A stretch of 64,000 bases of DNA, taken from contig NC_059481.1 in NCBI RefSeq assembly GCF_018139145.2, forward strand, positions 7,738,368 to 7,802,367, written 5' to 3'. The notes below the pieces were generated by a model. The model was not told the origin of the DNA, ran no database searches, and saw only the letters and a list, made by a program, of their open reading frames with translations. Made by a program: the position numbers and the translations under genes. The stretch is from Gymnogyps californianus (taxonomy: Eukaryota > Chordata > Aves > Accipitriformes > Cathartidae). Each line of letters opens with the position of its first letter. The first letter of the stretch is position 1. Of this stretch, positions 39,093 through 50,520 are shown piece after piece.

Positions 39093-39098
39093 ATTAAA
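39093..39098 (+). terminator. Candidate polyadenylation signal ATTAAA of LTR B
   Basis: ATTAAA in TTATTAAACTGTTCTTATC, present at the equivalent place in copy A but changed to CTTAAA in copy C. It could act on a sense transcript of the host intron. Confidence 0.4.
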
Positions 39099-39226
39099 CT
39101 GTTCTTATCTCAACCCATGAGTTTTACCTTCTTTCCCGATTCTCTTCCCCATCCCACTGGGAGCCGGGGGGGAGTGAGGGAGCAGCTGCGTGGTGCTTAG
39201 CTTCTGGCTGGGGTTAAACCACTACA

Positions 39227-39231
39227 ATGTG
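39227..39231. repeat. Target-site duplication ATGTG, right copy (LTR B)
   Basis: It matches 38634-38638 and immediately follows the LTR's ACA terminus. Confidence 0.78.
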
Positions 39232-40105
39232 ATAGGCTTCTGTTCTACTGGCTCATGTAATATTTCATTCTTATCTGAATGAGAAATTCTTTCTTGCATG
39301 TGCCAGTTAATCATATAGGTAGATGATAAGTGTTCATCATAAATGTTATTTAAAGTCTGTAAATACAAAACAGCAAGATCAGTCAACAGAAATGTTTCTG
39401 TAAAAGAGGAGATAGTCTCTACAGTATGTGCACTTTTAAAGTGCAATAAGTTAGAAAGATTTTTTTTTCTGGTGTGTCAAATCTTTAACGTTTTTTTCTG
39501 CCCTTTACGTTATTTTAAATGATTTTTTTTTTTTTTAAACTATCCTGTCCAAGTGGGTGTTACTGAGTGGGTTGAAGATTTTCTACTCAGTGAACAGGAG
39601 GATCACGTCTATAACTGTCTAGACGCAGTATAAAGACTTTTTAGAAACCTCTTTTGGTGAGAGTAGGCTCAGTGCTGAACTTTAGAGGAGATTAAGATGA
39701 CACTTTATATATAAAGTAATTATGCTTTTGTAAAAAGCCCACTTTGGATCATAACAAAATCATAGCTTTTCACCTCTTTTCTGACTAGCAGCTACAGGAA
39801 CTGTGTTGTTAAGAGATCCTTTTCTTTCAGCTGAGGAGGGTGTAATCAGCAATGATCAATGCATTCGTGTTCTTTAGTGTGTTCTTGTATTTTTGGTAAC
39901 AGGCTGTAAAAATCTGTCAGCTAACTTGAAATCCCCAGGTCTGTGAACGCTCTGGTTTTTATTGCCTTTTTACATACAGAAGAATAAGGGAAGAAAATGC
40001 TGAAATGCTAATTTACAAAATCTTTTCAGGATTGAATGTTCTCTGAAAGTCATACTGTCCTTGGTTGTTATGACCGAAGTCTGCAGTTGTAAGATCTTGG
40101 AAAAA
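39232..40105 (+). other. Intronic sequence directly upstream of the THSD4 exon
   Basis: AT-rich intron with T homopolymers near 39462-39469 and 39523-39536. No second exon or repeat family is recognised. Confidence 0.6.
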
Positions 40106-40127
40106 GAAATCTTATTTTATTTTGCAG
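40106..40127 (+). promoter_or_regulatory. Splice acceptor of the THSD4 exon
   Basis: A pyrimidine-rich stretch dominated by T runs into TTTTGCAG, with the AG at 40126-40127. Using this AG keeps the ADAMTS-type frame open and gives a phase-0 junction, so the exon starts on a whole Ser codon. An AG two bases further on (40128-40129) is also possible but would shift the phase. Confidence 0.85.
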
Positions 40128-40332
40128 AGCATTGGCTGTGATGACTATCTGGGTTCAGACAAGGTGATTGACAAGTGTGGAATATGTGGAGGGGACAACA
40201 CTGCTTGCAAGGTTGTGTCTGGAGTTTTCAAACACACGCTAACAAATCTTGGCTACCACAAGATAGTGGAAATTCCTGAAGGAGCTACTAAAATCAACAT
40301 TACTGAGATGTCAAAGAGCAACAACTATTTGG
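40128..40332 (+). CDS. THSD4: Internal coding exon of THSD4 (ADAMTSL6): end of cysteine-rich module into spacer region
   Basis: This is one internal exon, with 68 full codons and one extra base. It starts at AGC directly after TTTTGCAG and ends one base before GTAAGT. The peptide begins SIGCDDYLGSDK, carries a C-x2-C-x6-C cluster (exon residues 17, 20 and 27, around CGICGGDN), then VVSGVFKH, the spacer-like stretch EIPEGATKINITEM and finally SNNYL. Residue 57 (N-I-T) is a possible N-glycosylation site. The GCD-x-GS and CG-C-GGDN pattern is general to ADAMTS and ADAMTSL proteins. The remainder matches what I recall of vertebrate THSD4 closely, and ADAMTS1, 2, 5 and 9, papilin and ADAMTSL4 less well. 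THSD4 is a secreted, non-proteolytic ADAMTS-like protein linked to fibrillin-1 microfibril assembly. The donor leaves a lone G that would start the Ala codon expected after NNYL. Family assignment is very secure; the THSD4 paralogue call is from memory, not a search. Confidence 0.92.
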
Positions 40333-40338
40333 GTAAGT
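40333..40338 (+). promoter_or_regulatory. Splice donor of the THSD4 exon (GTAAGT)
   Basis: The sequence TTGG|GTAAGT is a consensus U1-type donor. It leaves one G of the next codon (phase 1). If the intron were retained, the frame would add seven residues and stop at TAA at 40353-40355. Homology to the family also ends exactly here, which supports the boundary. Confidence 0.88.
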
Positions 40339-40450
40339 TGCATCTCAGTGAATAAAGCATTCTTTGTGTGCTAGTGCAACTGGGTGGAGGTTATGCCAGG
40401 AAAGGCCGCCTAAGCAGTATGAAATAGATGTCAAGAACAAGAGAGGAGAA

Positions 40451-40476
40451 GGGGGGGGGGGGGGGGGGGGGGGGGG
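40451..40476 (+). repeat. Poly-G run of 26 bases
   Basis: An uninterrupted run of 26 G on the sense strand, preceded by purine-rich AGAGGAGAA. It starts 118 bases after the donor site. Such a run can form G-quadruplexes in DNA or in the pre-mRNA and is prone to length error in sequencing, so the exact count is uncertain. Confidence 0.9.
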
Positions 40477-42143
40477 ATCATTAAACAGATGCTTTGATCA
40501 GAACTAACTGGCAGTTTATAATTCTGGCTTATCTCGCATGACAAACACTGTAGACCTGTTACCATCTATTTCCCTGTCCATCTGACTTGGCTTTGGTCTT
40601 TCCTATTAGTTGGTTCCGCTGTGGTGATTACGCTTCCCATATTGTTAACCTTCTCTGAGCGGTCAAGAATCCAGCCAAGTGGCATGCTCATTTATGTAAA
40701 GTGTATCGAGGCTGCTTGAGGAGAAAAGAGCATCTTCTGATTGCCTAAAAATTTCAGTTCTTTTGAAGTGAAAGTATATCAAAATTGTATTGAGGTAATG
40801 TGATATTGAGGTGGTATTTGCAGAATGCAAGGTCATTTGTACCGTTTATTCTGAAGCAGGTCCTTCATTCAAAACCATAGAAGATCCTGGAATATTTATA
40901 TTAACATCATAGCATCTTGGGGTATATTTCTAGATCTGTCTAGTGTGCTGCAAATTAGAGATTATGTGAAATTTCTGCATTTCTATGTCCGTGTTGTGTG
41001 CATTTGTGAAGTGTGCCATTCCCTGTTGTAACCTCTCATGTTCCCAGGTTACAAAGCCCTTAGTTTGCCTGCATTTGTGCTTCTGTTTTGGGGCCAGTTC
41101 TGCTGAGTGGACTGGAGAGAGGAGAGTCAGTTAAGATTTGTAAAACCTGCCCCTTGCCCTTTTATTTCTCTTCACCTGTCAGTCCATCCTTAGATCTGTC
41201 TTAAAAATTACCATAGCAAATAATAAAAATAGAGGTACAAAAGCCCTTTCTTGCTAGCTTGGTGTAATTTTTACTAGAACTAACTTGCTGTACTGGAAGT
41301 TTCAGATCCCAGTACTCTTGTTTGACAGCTGCTTTATCTCACTTCTGGCTGATAAGCATCTCAGCTGCTGCTCAAGTACAAGAAAGGACAGTGCTTATTA
41401 TTGAATTGCTTTGCTCCTCTTTTCTGCTTTCTTCTCCTTAATTCCTGCTGGAGCTGTAACTAGTTCTACAGAAACATTTGCCTGTAGATGGGAGTTTATT
41501 ATGGGGAACAGTCTGAACTGTAACGTGAACTCCATAATTTTACCAAAAAAGTGACTCTTGAAAAATGAAGAAATAATATAAGCTACCCACAGTCCAAGAA
41601 GACCAAATGTTCTAGACCTCTTGTAGGGTGTTCTTACCAGTTCTAATTTGTCCTGATTTCATCCAAATGTATTTTTGATACATTATATACATCTATATAC
41701 ACTAGCATTCATTTTTTCACGTGAACAGTTTGTATAGCATCCATCAATACTAACTTGTTTGATGGTGAAATAAAACAATAATTCTATCTAAAGAGCTTCT
41801 ATAGATACTTGTACATTCGGTAGAAAATGGGTGAGAATACAGCTTACTTGGCAGGACAGTGAAAGTAGCCATGTTACTAATATAGAAAATCATGGAGTTG
41901 AATGTAATCTTTCTGTCAGATTTACATGGCAGCATCTGACAACAGCTGGCAGAAGAATTCCCTTAAGTATGTTAAAATGTCCTGAGCCACTTGAACGTTT
42001 TTGGAATGTGCAGGACAGAAAAAGAGTAATTTTTTGCTTAAAAATAACCAGGCTGTTGGCATGTATGGGAAAGTGGCAAAGTTTTTCTTTCCCATGCTGC
42101 TCCTTATCTCCTTATACCCTGAGCTCTTGGTTTATGCTATCAT

Positions 42144-42174
42144 CTTTTCTTTCTTTCTTTCTTTTTTTTTTTTT
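42144..42174. repeat. TTTC / poly-T tract
   Basis: Several TTTC units pass into a run of 13 T. Simple intronic pyrimidine tract. Confidence 0.8.
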
Positions 42175-43985
42175 AATCCATTTCATATGTTTCATTTTAA
42201 AGCTGCTGGTATGGATTTAGTCTGCTAAATTTGCCACCTCCCTCCCCTGTTAGGAATTCTTGAGACTGTAGTTCCAGCTAGAAGGACTCCAGCCTCTCTG
42301 CTTACACCATTACACAATAAACTTGGTTTATTGAGGCAAGTGAGTTGCACCAGGACAGGAATGAACATGTTATAACAAATCAGAAAAACTGAAACTAGGG
42401 AAAGATTTATCCAACAATTTACTGGACAAGTGAAATGGTAATTGGGAGATTGTTTTTTGGCATATTGGTGGTCACAAATTTCTCACTGATAAAACAGCAT
42501 TCAAAATTTAGACATGCACATTTTTAAAGAGCACATAACACTGGTAGAGCTGGGAAGCTTGAAAACTCAGATCTGGTATTTACTGGTTTCTCTATATTTA
42601 TGGTAATAAGCAGAAGTATTGAACTTGAAAAATAAATTAAAAAAGATCTTAAACTCATCCTTATGCTGCAGCAGCAACAAGAAAAACAACCCAGCAGCCA
42701 GTCCTTTAAGAATGTAGTTGAGTGCTTTGCAAAACTGAAGTTTCAGGTCCCTGTTCTGTCATAGTTCAGCTGTAGGCATCAGAGCTGCTTGTAAGCAACA
42801 TTCTTCTTGTTGCAAGGAGTGTAAGTTAGTTGCTTTTGGTTTTCCTTTGATTTTGCACATTTTACAGTTTCTTCAATGCAAAATCAGAAGTCAGCTCAAG
42901 GTCATTAAAATTTATTTACAAGATGACAGCAGATGTTTCTGGGAACCAGAGTTACCCTGCTTGTCTCTGTTCAGGAGACTGTCTTGAGTTCCATGTGGTT
43001 TCATTAAACAATTTTTATAAAGCTCCACACCTTTTCACTACTTTGTCAAAAGTACTAAGCAAATAAGTAATCAGAAAAGTGTGTTTTCACAAGGAGGTAT
43101 TTCTGTAAAATCAGGAGGTGCTGGAAAAAGGAGGCAAGAATGTGAGGTTTCTTACCCAAAGAGTTTCAAACTCAGCTAAAAGTCATCCAAACATTTGAAA
43201 GCTTCTCCATACTGCTTTTGTAAACTTTTTTGTAGTAATCTATTGCTCATTGTTGCAAAACCCGTGACCCTCATAAAAAGCATAGTTCTAATGATGGTGC
43301 TCAATATGATGGTAGCTTGTTAAGGTTTACTAATTTTAAGTATTGCATTTTTGGTTTTTGCACACAAGTTGGAGTGATTGCAGAATAAAATTTAGAAGTT
43401 CTTGCTACTTGAAAACAATAAACTTTTATTACAATTAAAAACATGACAGTGGTATAGGAAGCTTTTAGTGTTTCTGGAACATGTCATTATTTGGGTAGTC
43501 AGTATATTCTGATTAAAGGAGATAGGCTATTTCAATGGTTGTTCAACTGGTTGTTCATGTAACTTTATAGTTAACTTTTCACAAAAACTGCAAAATCATA
43601 GGTTTCTTGTGCATCTAGTGATCTATACCATTTTATTTCTGTATACCTTAAAAACCTTCAACAACATTGTTTGTTTTCTTCTGCTTATGTTTTCTTTTTT
43701 AAGGTGTTTTGTTTTTGAATGAATGAATTTCTTACAGCACAAACATAATCTTTTCTTCTCCCTTACCTCCCCCCTCCCGCTAAAAATCCTTTTAGGTTTT
43801 CCATTTCTTGAAGACCCTTTCTGTAGGAAGAGTGTCGATCTGACAAAGGAAAACATTTTAACAGTCAAATTGAGAATGGCCTGCAACATTAACTGGTGTT
43901 TCTTAATGAGCCAAAATGAACTACCTCTAATAGGGCCATAAGGCAGATCAGAAATTCCCCAGGAAACATCTTGTATTTTTTTTCT

Positions 43986-44001
43986 TGTGTGTGTGTGTGT
44001 T
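43986..44001. repeat. (TG)8 microsatellite
   Basis: Eight perfect TG units in intronic sequence. Confidence 0.85.
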
Positions 44002-45653
44002 TGGAAAGGAAGCAGTCCAGTTTCGGACTGCTAAATAATAGCTATCAATAACTATTAATAATGTATTAATCAGTCTGTATATTTACTCTAGTATTTTTTT
44101 CATAGTTAGAAGCAAAAGCTACGTATTAAAATTTAGGTTTAGACTCTAGAAAGTGTAAACAAGGCTATAGGCTGTACAGTCCTGAGCTATGTACGGAATG
44201 ACTTGCTTCTCAAAGTAGTTTTCAGCAATATTTTCTTACTGGCTGAAGTGTTAGACCTTTCGGGCACAGAACTGCTGACCTTGGATGGACTTTTCCATTG
44301 GCAGAGCACTTCTGTCACATGCTAGTGTTGTACAGACAAGAGACAAAGACACATTTTTTTATCCCACTGGCAATCATCAGCTGGCCAGTTCTCATACACT
44401 GAAATGGGAAGCTTGCCACTGAATTAAGTAGGACCATAGTACCTTAAATGGGACCAGTACCTTACAGCACTTATGCTGCAAAACATGTGGTTTTGAGTAT
44501 AAATACTTTAGCGTCTTTGGGATTGGGATTTGGGATAATGGCAAAATTTTAAAGCCAAATGACATGAATCTGAAGTGATTATTTGGAAGGTGCTTTTTTG
44601 CATGTTGGGTCTTGAGAACCTGATTCAAAGAAGGTAGTTGTTATTCATTTCCATAGCCTCAGCGGCAAGAGAATCTGATGGGAAGGAGGTATCAATAGTA
44701 AAAATTAAAATTTATCTTAATACAAGAGTGAAAGATACAAGGGTTGAAAATGCATTAGGTTTGAAATACACTTACAATGTGTAATGAACTTATTCTAATT
44801 GGAAACAATCTGGTAATGTCCCATAACTCAAGCAACAATTTGTTTCTAGAGCAGTTGTCTGAATCTGGAGTCATATGACTTTGTGATTCAGTTCTGCAAA
44901 CAGTACCAGACATACTGTCTGCTATCGTTGGCAGTAGATGTTTATGAGATATCTTATGAAAGGGAAAGTATATACATTAGAGTTTTGGCAAGTCTCTTAA
45001 CATTTTGTGCCTTACCTGAATACTATTTACCACAAAGATGTTTCATAGTGAAATTTATTTCATTGCTAATTATAAAGCTCTTTACAGTTCCTTCAGGGAA
45101 TATATTGTGTATTTCAATTTTGTTTTTCATGGAATTAAGTTATTTCAGCTACTAAATGAGATATAGGGAGATCTTTGGCTCTAATCCATTTCCCCTGCTT
45201 TCTGTAAAATGATACTCTGCTATTCTAGCATCTTCTATTAGCACATGCCAGTATACAGTATTTGTGATTAAAATAAGAGTTACACATTAATATTTTTTTA
45301 AACAAAAGTCCAAGAGATGTTAATAGCATTCTTGTCAATATTGGTGTTCCTGAACATGAATATGGATTAAAGGAATTTGTCATATGAAAACAACAGTGGC
45401 TGATACTAAAGGGGCTGTGAAAAGATTCTCTAAAAAATATTTTGATTCAGTATTCCCTGCAGCAGATGACATTCAAACAGTATGTCTCATGATGAAGTAT
45501 TGTTAGCAGCTCTTGAGCTTAAAATAATATTTTGAAATCAGTTTACAGATTCAAATTTACAGCAAATAAAGGAGTTAGATTAGAACACTGGCAGAGAATT
45601 TAGAAGATAAATAGTTAGAGGCACTGCTGTATCACATGATCATTATGAAAAGT

Positions 45654-45680
45654 TTTATAATTTATATTATAAATTATAAA
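45654..45680. repeat. Perfect AT-only inverted repeat, 12-bp arms
   Basis: TTTATAATTTAT (45654-45665) and its reverse complement ATAAATTATAAA (45669-45680) are separated by ATT. AT-only palindromes of this kind arise by chance or slippage in AT-rich introns. No function is claimed. Confidence 0.8.
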
Positions 45681-48600
45681 TTAACTCACTGATTTCCTTC
45701 CTGTGCTGCTAATTGGATCAATTAATACACTTTAAAATAGACATTTTTAAAAATTGCTCTTAATGGGTTTTTTGGGGTTTTTTTATTTTTATACAAGATT
45801 AAAGGTTTCTGTGCAAAAAACTTGCAACAGATACTTTATAGTAGTATGGAGAAGAGAGGATATGTGTTTGAATTTTCAGGGCTTGGAAAGAACATGCAAG
45901 AATATGCCAGAGGAGGAGAGTTTTTCTGTTTTCTCAGTTACTTCATATACAAGGGATCTGCTTACAGTAAACTTCTATTACAGTGCTTAGGTGTGCATTG
46001 GGTTCAGTGGCTGTCCCAAATAGTGAGAGCTATCAGTGCACCATTGATAATTCTTATATTTCTATTCAGAAGCAAAATTTGCAAAATTCTTTCATATGAT
46101 TTTACAAAGTGCTGCAACCCAAAGCTATGCTAGTATGTATGTTTATTGTGATGGACTTGTGAAACCCCCACGAGGACTTCGACATTGTATTTCTTATGGT
46201 GTATATTATTCATTGATTGCAACCCTATGTGTGTCAGTTATGCATTAGAGTTGGAGTGTCTCTCTCACATGTACAGCTTACTGAATGCATTACTTATAAA
46301 CTATGTAATTACAATATCTAGATTGTTTTTTTTACCTTTTGTCCTTGGTCCTCTTGCCTGTTCTCTGCTGGAGTTAAACAACAAAGACATTTCTTTGTAC
46401 AGACGACGATGGGCTCCAAACTGTGAAGAAAAGATTTAAGGAATCACTTCTTAAATAAACTGAAATTAAGCACAGCAAGTTCAAACCGTAAGGAAATTCA
46501 GAGTAAATTATTAGTATCTGAAGAGGCAGTTAGAATCTCTGTGTAAACTTAACCAGAACATTTTGAATAATATTCCTAAAATATGCTTTTTATGATTAGG
46601 AATCCTAGCAAATCTGTTGTGTAGATATTTCCTGAATACTGAACTGAAGAGTCAAGAAATACTACACAGAAAGAGGAACAACTTGGTATTTTGGAAAATG
46701 TTTGCAAAATCAAGCATTCCTGTAAAAACATCGTGATGGTAGTATCAATTGATAACTCCTGCTTATTTGCTTCTGCGTTATCTCCTTGTCTCCACTCTCA
46801 GTCTTTTCCTGCAGTGCTTCAGATTTTACTTTTGGTTAGATAACTTTCTGGCTCTACAAAATTGGCCATTAATAGAAGCTTAACCAATTTTTGGCCACCT
46901 CAAAAGCTTCAATTCTATGTCAGTTTTAGAAGAGACCTGATGAGCAGAGAAGATTCTTATTTTTTCCACTTCACTTAATTCAGTTCAGTTAGCATTGGTT
47001 GCTTAGTTGTAGATACATTAATTATCTGAATTTATAATAATTTGAATTAATTGCTCTCTGCATGACCATGCTGTAATTCAAAACTAACACAGGTCCACTA
47101 AGAGAGTTTTCTGTCTCAACATGGATTTAAAAACAGCCTCAGTACTGAAGTGTCTAATGCTGACCTATCCAGGAAAATGCTTTTCCATGACTGTTGTTTT
47201 ATGCACAGAAGCTCAGAGTCTGATCAGGCAAACATGCGTTTTTTAGCAACTACCCAGTCCAGTGCATGTGAGTTAATATTACACTAATTGCTGACAGATT
47301 CACTTCAGGGTTTATGTTTAGACTACATATGCTGGCCTGAGACTTTCAATGGGTTGCATTTCCTTAAGCCGAAAAGTAAGTACAGTATTGTGGTTAGTTG
47401 GTTATGGCAAAACTTGTTCACAGGGGTGATTTTTGTTCATTTCATGGTCATCCTCTGCAAACTATAGTTTCAGTGGGTGTGGGGCCTACAACCTACTCTT
47501 ATTTTGGGTCGTGATAATTACCTTTAACGTAGCCAGTCTGGCTACCACATTTGGTTTGGAGGATTCAAGACAATGGTGAAGAGGCATGAGGAGTCTCTGT
47601 TTTATGCCTGGAGACGACAGAAATCTTAGAAGCATATTCTGTCAAGAATTTTTGAGTCAGTCTGAGTTTGGATCTTGCCTTCTGTGGTCATATTCCTATC
47701 ACAATGAGTGTGGTTTTTCCCTATTAAAAAAGTCATAGCTAGAATGAAATGTTCACTGTGTTACATTTAACAGTCTTTGTACTTTGTTCTGAATACTAAT
47801 TGCATTATTGATAATATTCTATTTATTAAACCATTCCTTCCTAAAAGGTAATGCTAGGTTACAGGACAATAGAGATTACTGCTTATGCTTTCTAGCCACA
47901 GTTGTATGTGTGTTGTCATGTGGGTTAGTTCATTCTGGGGTTTGGAAGGCCTTTTCTGTGGTGATGCTACATAAACATCTAGGACACACAAAGCCAGGGA
48001 GAGCATTGGATCTCTAACTTGTAAAAGCCTTTACAAGATAATAATTTTTGAAAACAATATGAGCTTATCATTGAATTTAAAAGAACAAAACCAGAAAAAT
48101 CCAGAACTGAAGAATCATGGTGGGATAGCTTCACATAAGGTATAGGATGGGAGGTAATCTAAAATCCAGTGTGAACACTCCTGAAGCTGTAAAGGGCATT
48201 TCACTTATGATCTAATACAGTGCTACTTGAAGTCCTTGCAGGTTATGTCAGTGTTTGACCTTTGGAGTTCAGCCAATGTTTGAGAATAATGCATGTGTAG
48301 ATAAGTTACCAAGGAGAATAAAGACTGTCACAAGTTTGCTTCTAATGCAAAAGGGTTAAAAACTAATAGGAGACAGTATATTAAGACAGATAGAAATGTG
48401 CAATAGCTAGCTTTCTAACACTTCTTACATGAAGTTCATTACTTAGATGCCTGGTTCTTCATGCACACACATCTACATTTACATATCCTTTGAATTATTG
48501 TCCTTAAAATAGTTTCAAATTTACTTTCTGCAGGGAGAGTTTCTTTCACTAAATAAATGTTCATCGTATTGTAGCCAACATGTATTACTTGGATAGGGTA

Positions 48601-50422
48601 ATCGCTTACTAAAACCATTGAAGTTGTTAAGACTTTGGATGAAATTCAACCGTGGTGTTAATGAATTCAACTCCACTGAATTCAAGTTGCACGAGAGTCT
48701 TACCTAGTCTAATGACCTGTAGTTGAACCAGAATATATCTAGGACATTATTCTTTGCTGACCATATATTTTTTCAATACCGGTGTTGCTTGAATAATTAC
48801 ATTTTAGAGTTCCTGGCAAGATTATCTTATTATAGTAAGTTGGAAGGTGACCTTTTCCCTTCTGGCTTCATTAAACAGCCAGCTAATATCTAACACGCTG
48901 TATAGTGGTCTGTAGGGTTCCTGGCACATTTTGAAAACATACAAAAGAAATGCTTTCTCAAAAGCTGGTTTATTCTTTTTTATATATTAAGTGGTAGATC
49001 TTAAAAAAAGGCAGACCATGTTACTCAGCTACGTGTTGGGAAGTACTCTTTCCCCTACCCTCAGGAAAGCAGTTAAGCCTTAATGGCTGGGTTAACGTCT
49101 GTATCACAGCTTTCCTCCACTGTCTTACAAAACAGTCTTCTGCATGTCGCTTGCCATTGGTGTTTTCACTTACGAGCTTCAAAATGAGTTTCTCCTTGCT
49201 TGCTGATTGTGGGAGATTGCTGAGAGATAGCCCTAAGTTGGGATGCTGAGCAAGAAGCCTGAGTGCCTGCCCTGGGAGACTGGTGGCTTTCCATCTGGCC
49301 TGAATCTCAAGGAGAGTTCTCAGTGTTGCTGCTTTTCCAGGTAAATGGCTTCCTGGCCTTTCTCCTCTTTTCCCTCTACATCTTGAAGAATATGAATATT
49401 TCTTTCCAGCACCCATTGGCTAGGCTTTTTGGCTCATACCTGCTCATTGATGACAGTGGTTATGACTAGGTTTGAAACTCATAGAAATCATGTTTTCATT
49501 TCCTGTGTTTCCTAGTTCTGTGATCATTTGACAGAGGTGGTGTTGGTTTTGGTTTTTTTTACCATTTGTTTGTAAGCAATGTCCTTATAAAAACAGCTAT
49601 CGCTACAGCAGTGCACCGGCTGAAGCCTGCTGTTGCTTTGATGATCTGCCCTGCAAATACATCATCTGAACAACAGCCAGCAGCAATGAGTCCCACTGAG
49701 GTGCTTGTTTCATAAGTTCTGTATTAAAGGAATGTTTTTTTCCTTCTCTTGAAATATGGAAAGGTTGTTTTGAAAGGAAGGGAAAGGGATAAAGAGGAGC
49801 ATGCAAAATAGTAAGAGGAAACTCAGAAAGGCTGGTTGTTCAGTTGGACTTGTAAAGCACCCAGCAATCTGGTTGCTTATATACCTTTGCAAACCCCCTT
49901 GGCCTGGAAGCCTCTGGAGAACTGACTCTGCAAGATTTTCAGTATTTCCTGCTTCTTGTCAGACCCCAAAATCTTTAATTTCAGCATTTCTCACAGTGTG
50001 TTGATTATACTTCTGTGTCCAGTTATGGACAGAACCAAGGAACTTGAATGCAAAATTTCAAAGAAAATTCATTAAAGAATGAAAGAGATGGGCTGTTTAA
50101 ACAGTTTTTATTAATCTGAACCCAATTAATGTGAATGTAGTTTGCATGAAAATACTCGTTTGAACGTTGGTTTTAGCGTAGTGTTTGGAATATCAACACG
50201 TGATTTGTTCAAGGCTTCTTAAAAAAATGTAAGCTCTTCTGAACAGTGTGTGTTAATTGAGCATCTTACAATGCATACATCTGATGGCACTGACCAATAT
50301 TCAGTAACATGAAATGTGACAGTTCTGTGTAGGAGCCGATGGACTGGGCAATGGGTTGGAGGAGTAAAGAGAAGAGGAGAGTCCTCCTTTAAGCTTCAAA
50401 TTCAAATTCAAAGTACTGGGGA

Positions 50423-50520
50423 TCGAAGTAATGGATGCGAACGTAGCCATCCTCACCCCCGCTGCTGTAACTCTTCCCGTTGGGGTGAAAAGCAACGCTA
50501 TTTATCCGACTGAAGTGACG
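50423..50520. other. Small CpG cluster in CpG-poor intron
   Basis: Eight CpG dinucleotides occur within 98 bases (50423, 50438, 50441, 50460, 50478, 50496, 50507 and 50519, each within about one base), against a strongly CpG-depleted background. The segment is unique as far as I can see and is not part of a recognised repeat. It could be a regulatory element, a conserved non-coding element or a fragment of a GC-rich repeat. It is too short for a CpG-island promoter. Confidence 0.5.

Larger units (their letters stand above)
38639..39226 (+). mobile_element. Solo LTR of an avian endogenous retrovirus, copy B (sense to THSD4)
   Basis: It starts CATCCTGGTTTCGGCTGGG (the terminal TG has mutated to CA) and ends GGGTTAAACCACTACA. 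ATGTG flanks both sides. A clean TATATAAA is at 38894-38901 and ATTAAA at 39093-39098, spaced like an LTR promoter and polyadenylation signal. An ATT microsatellite (39024-39048) sits in the downstream part. It has no internal retroviral sequence. It appears closer to copy A than to copy C by eye. It lies in the transcriptional sense of THSD4, ending 901 bp before the exon, so it could in principle donate a promoter or a premature polyadenylation site. That effect is inference. Confidence 0.88.

Noticed and set aside
41831..42228. 129-codon + strand frame ending in a hydrophobic Phe-rich stretch
   Set aside because: The hydrophobic end is produced by a TTTC / poly-T tract, not by a real membrane segment. 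The upstream part matches nothing.
49021..49416. 131-codon open frame on the minus strand
   Set aside because: The composition is basic with no recognisable motif. No supporting transcript signals or repeats. Likely chance.
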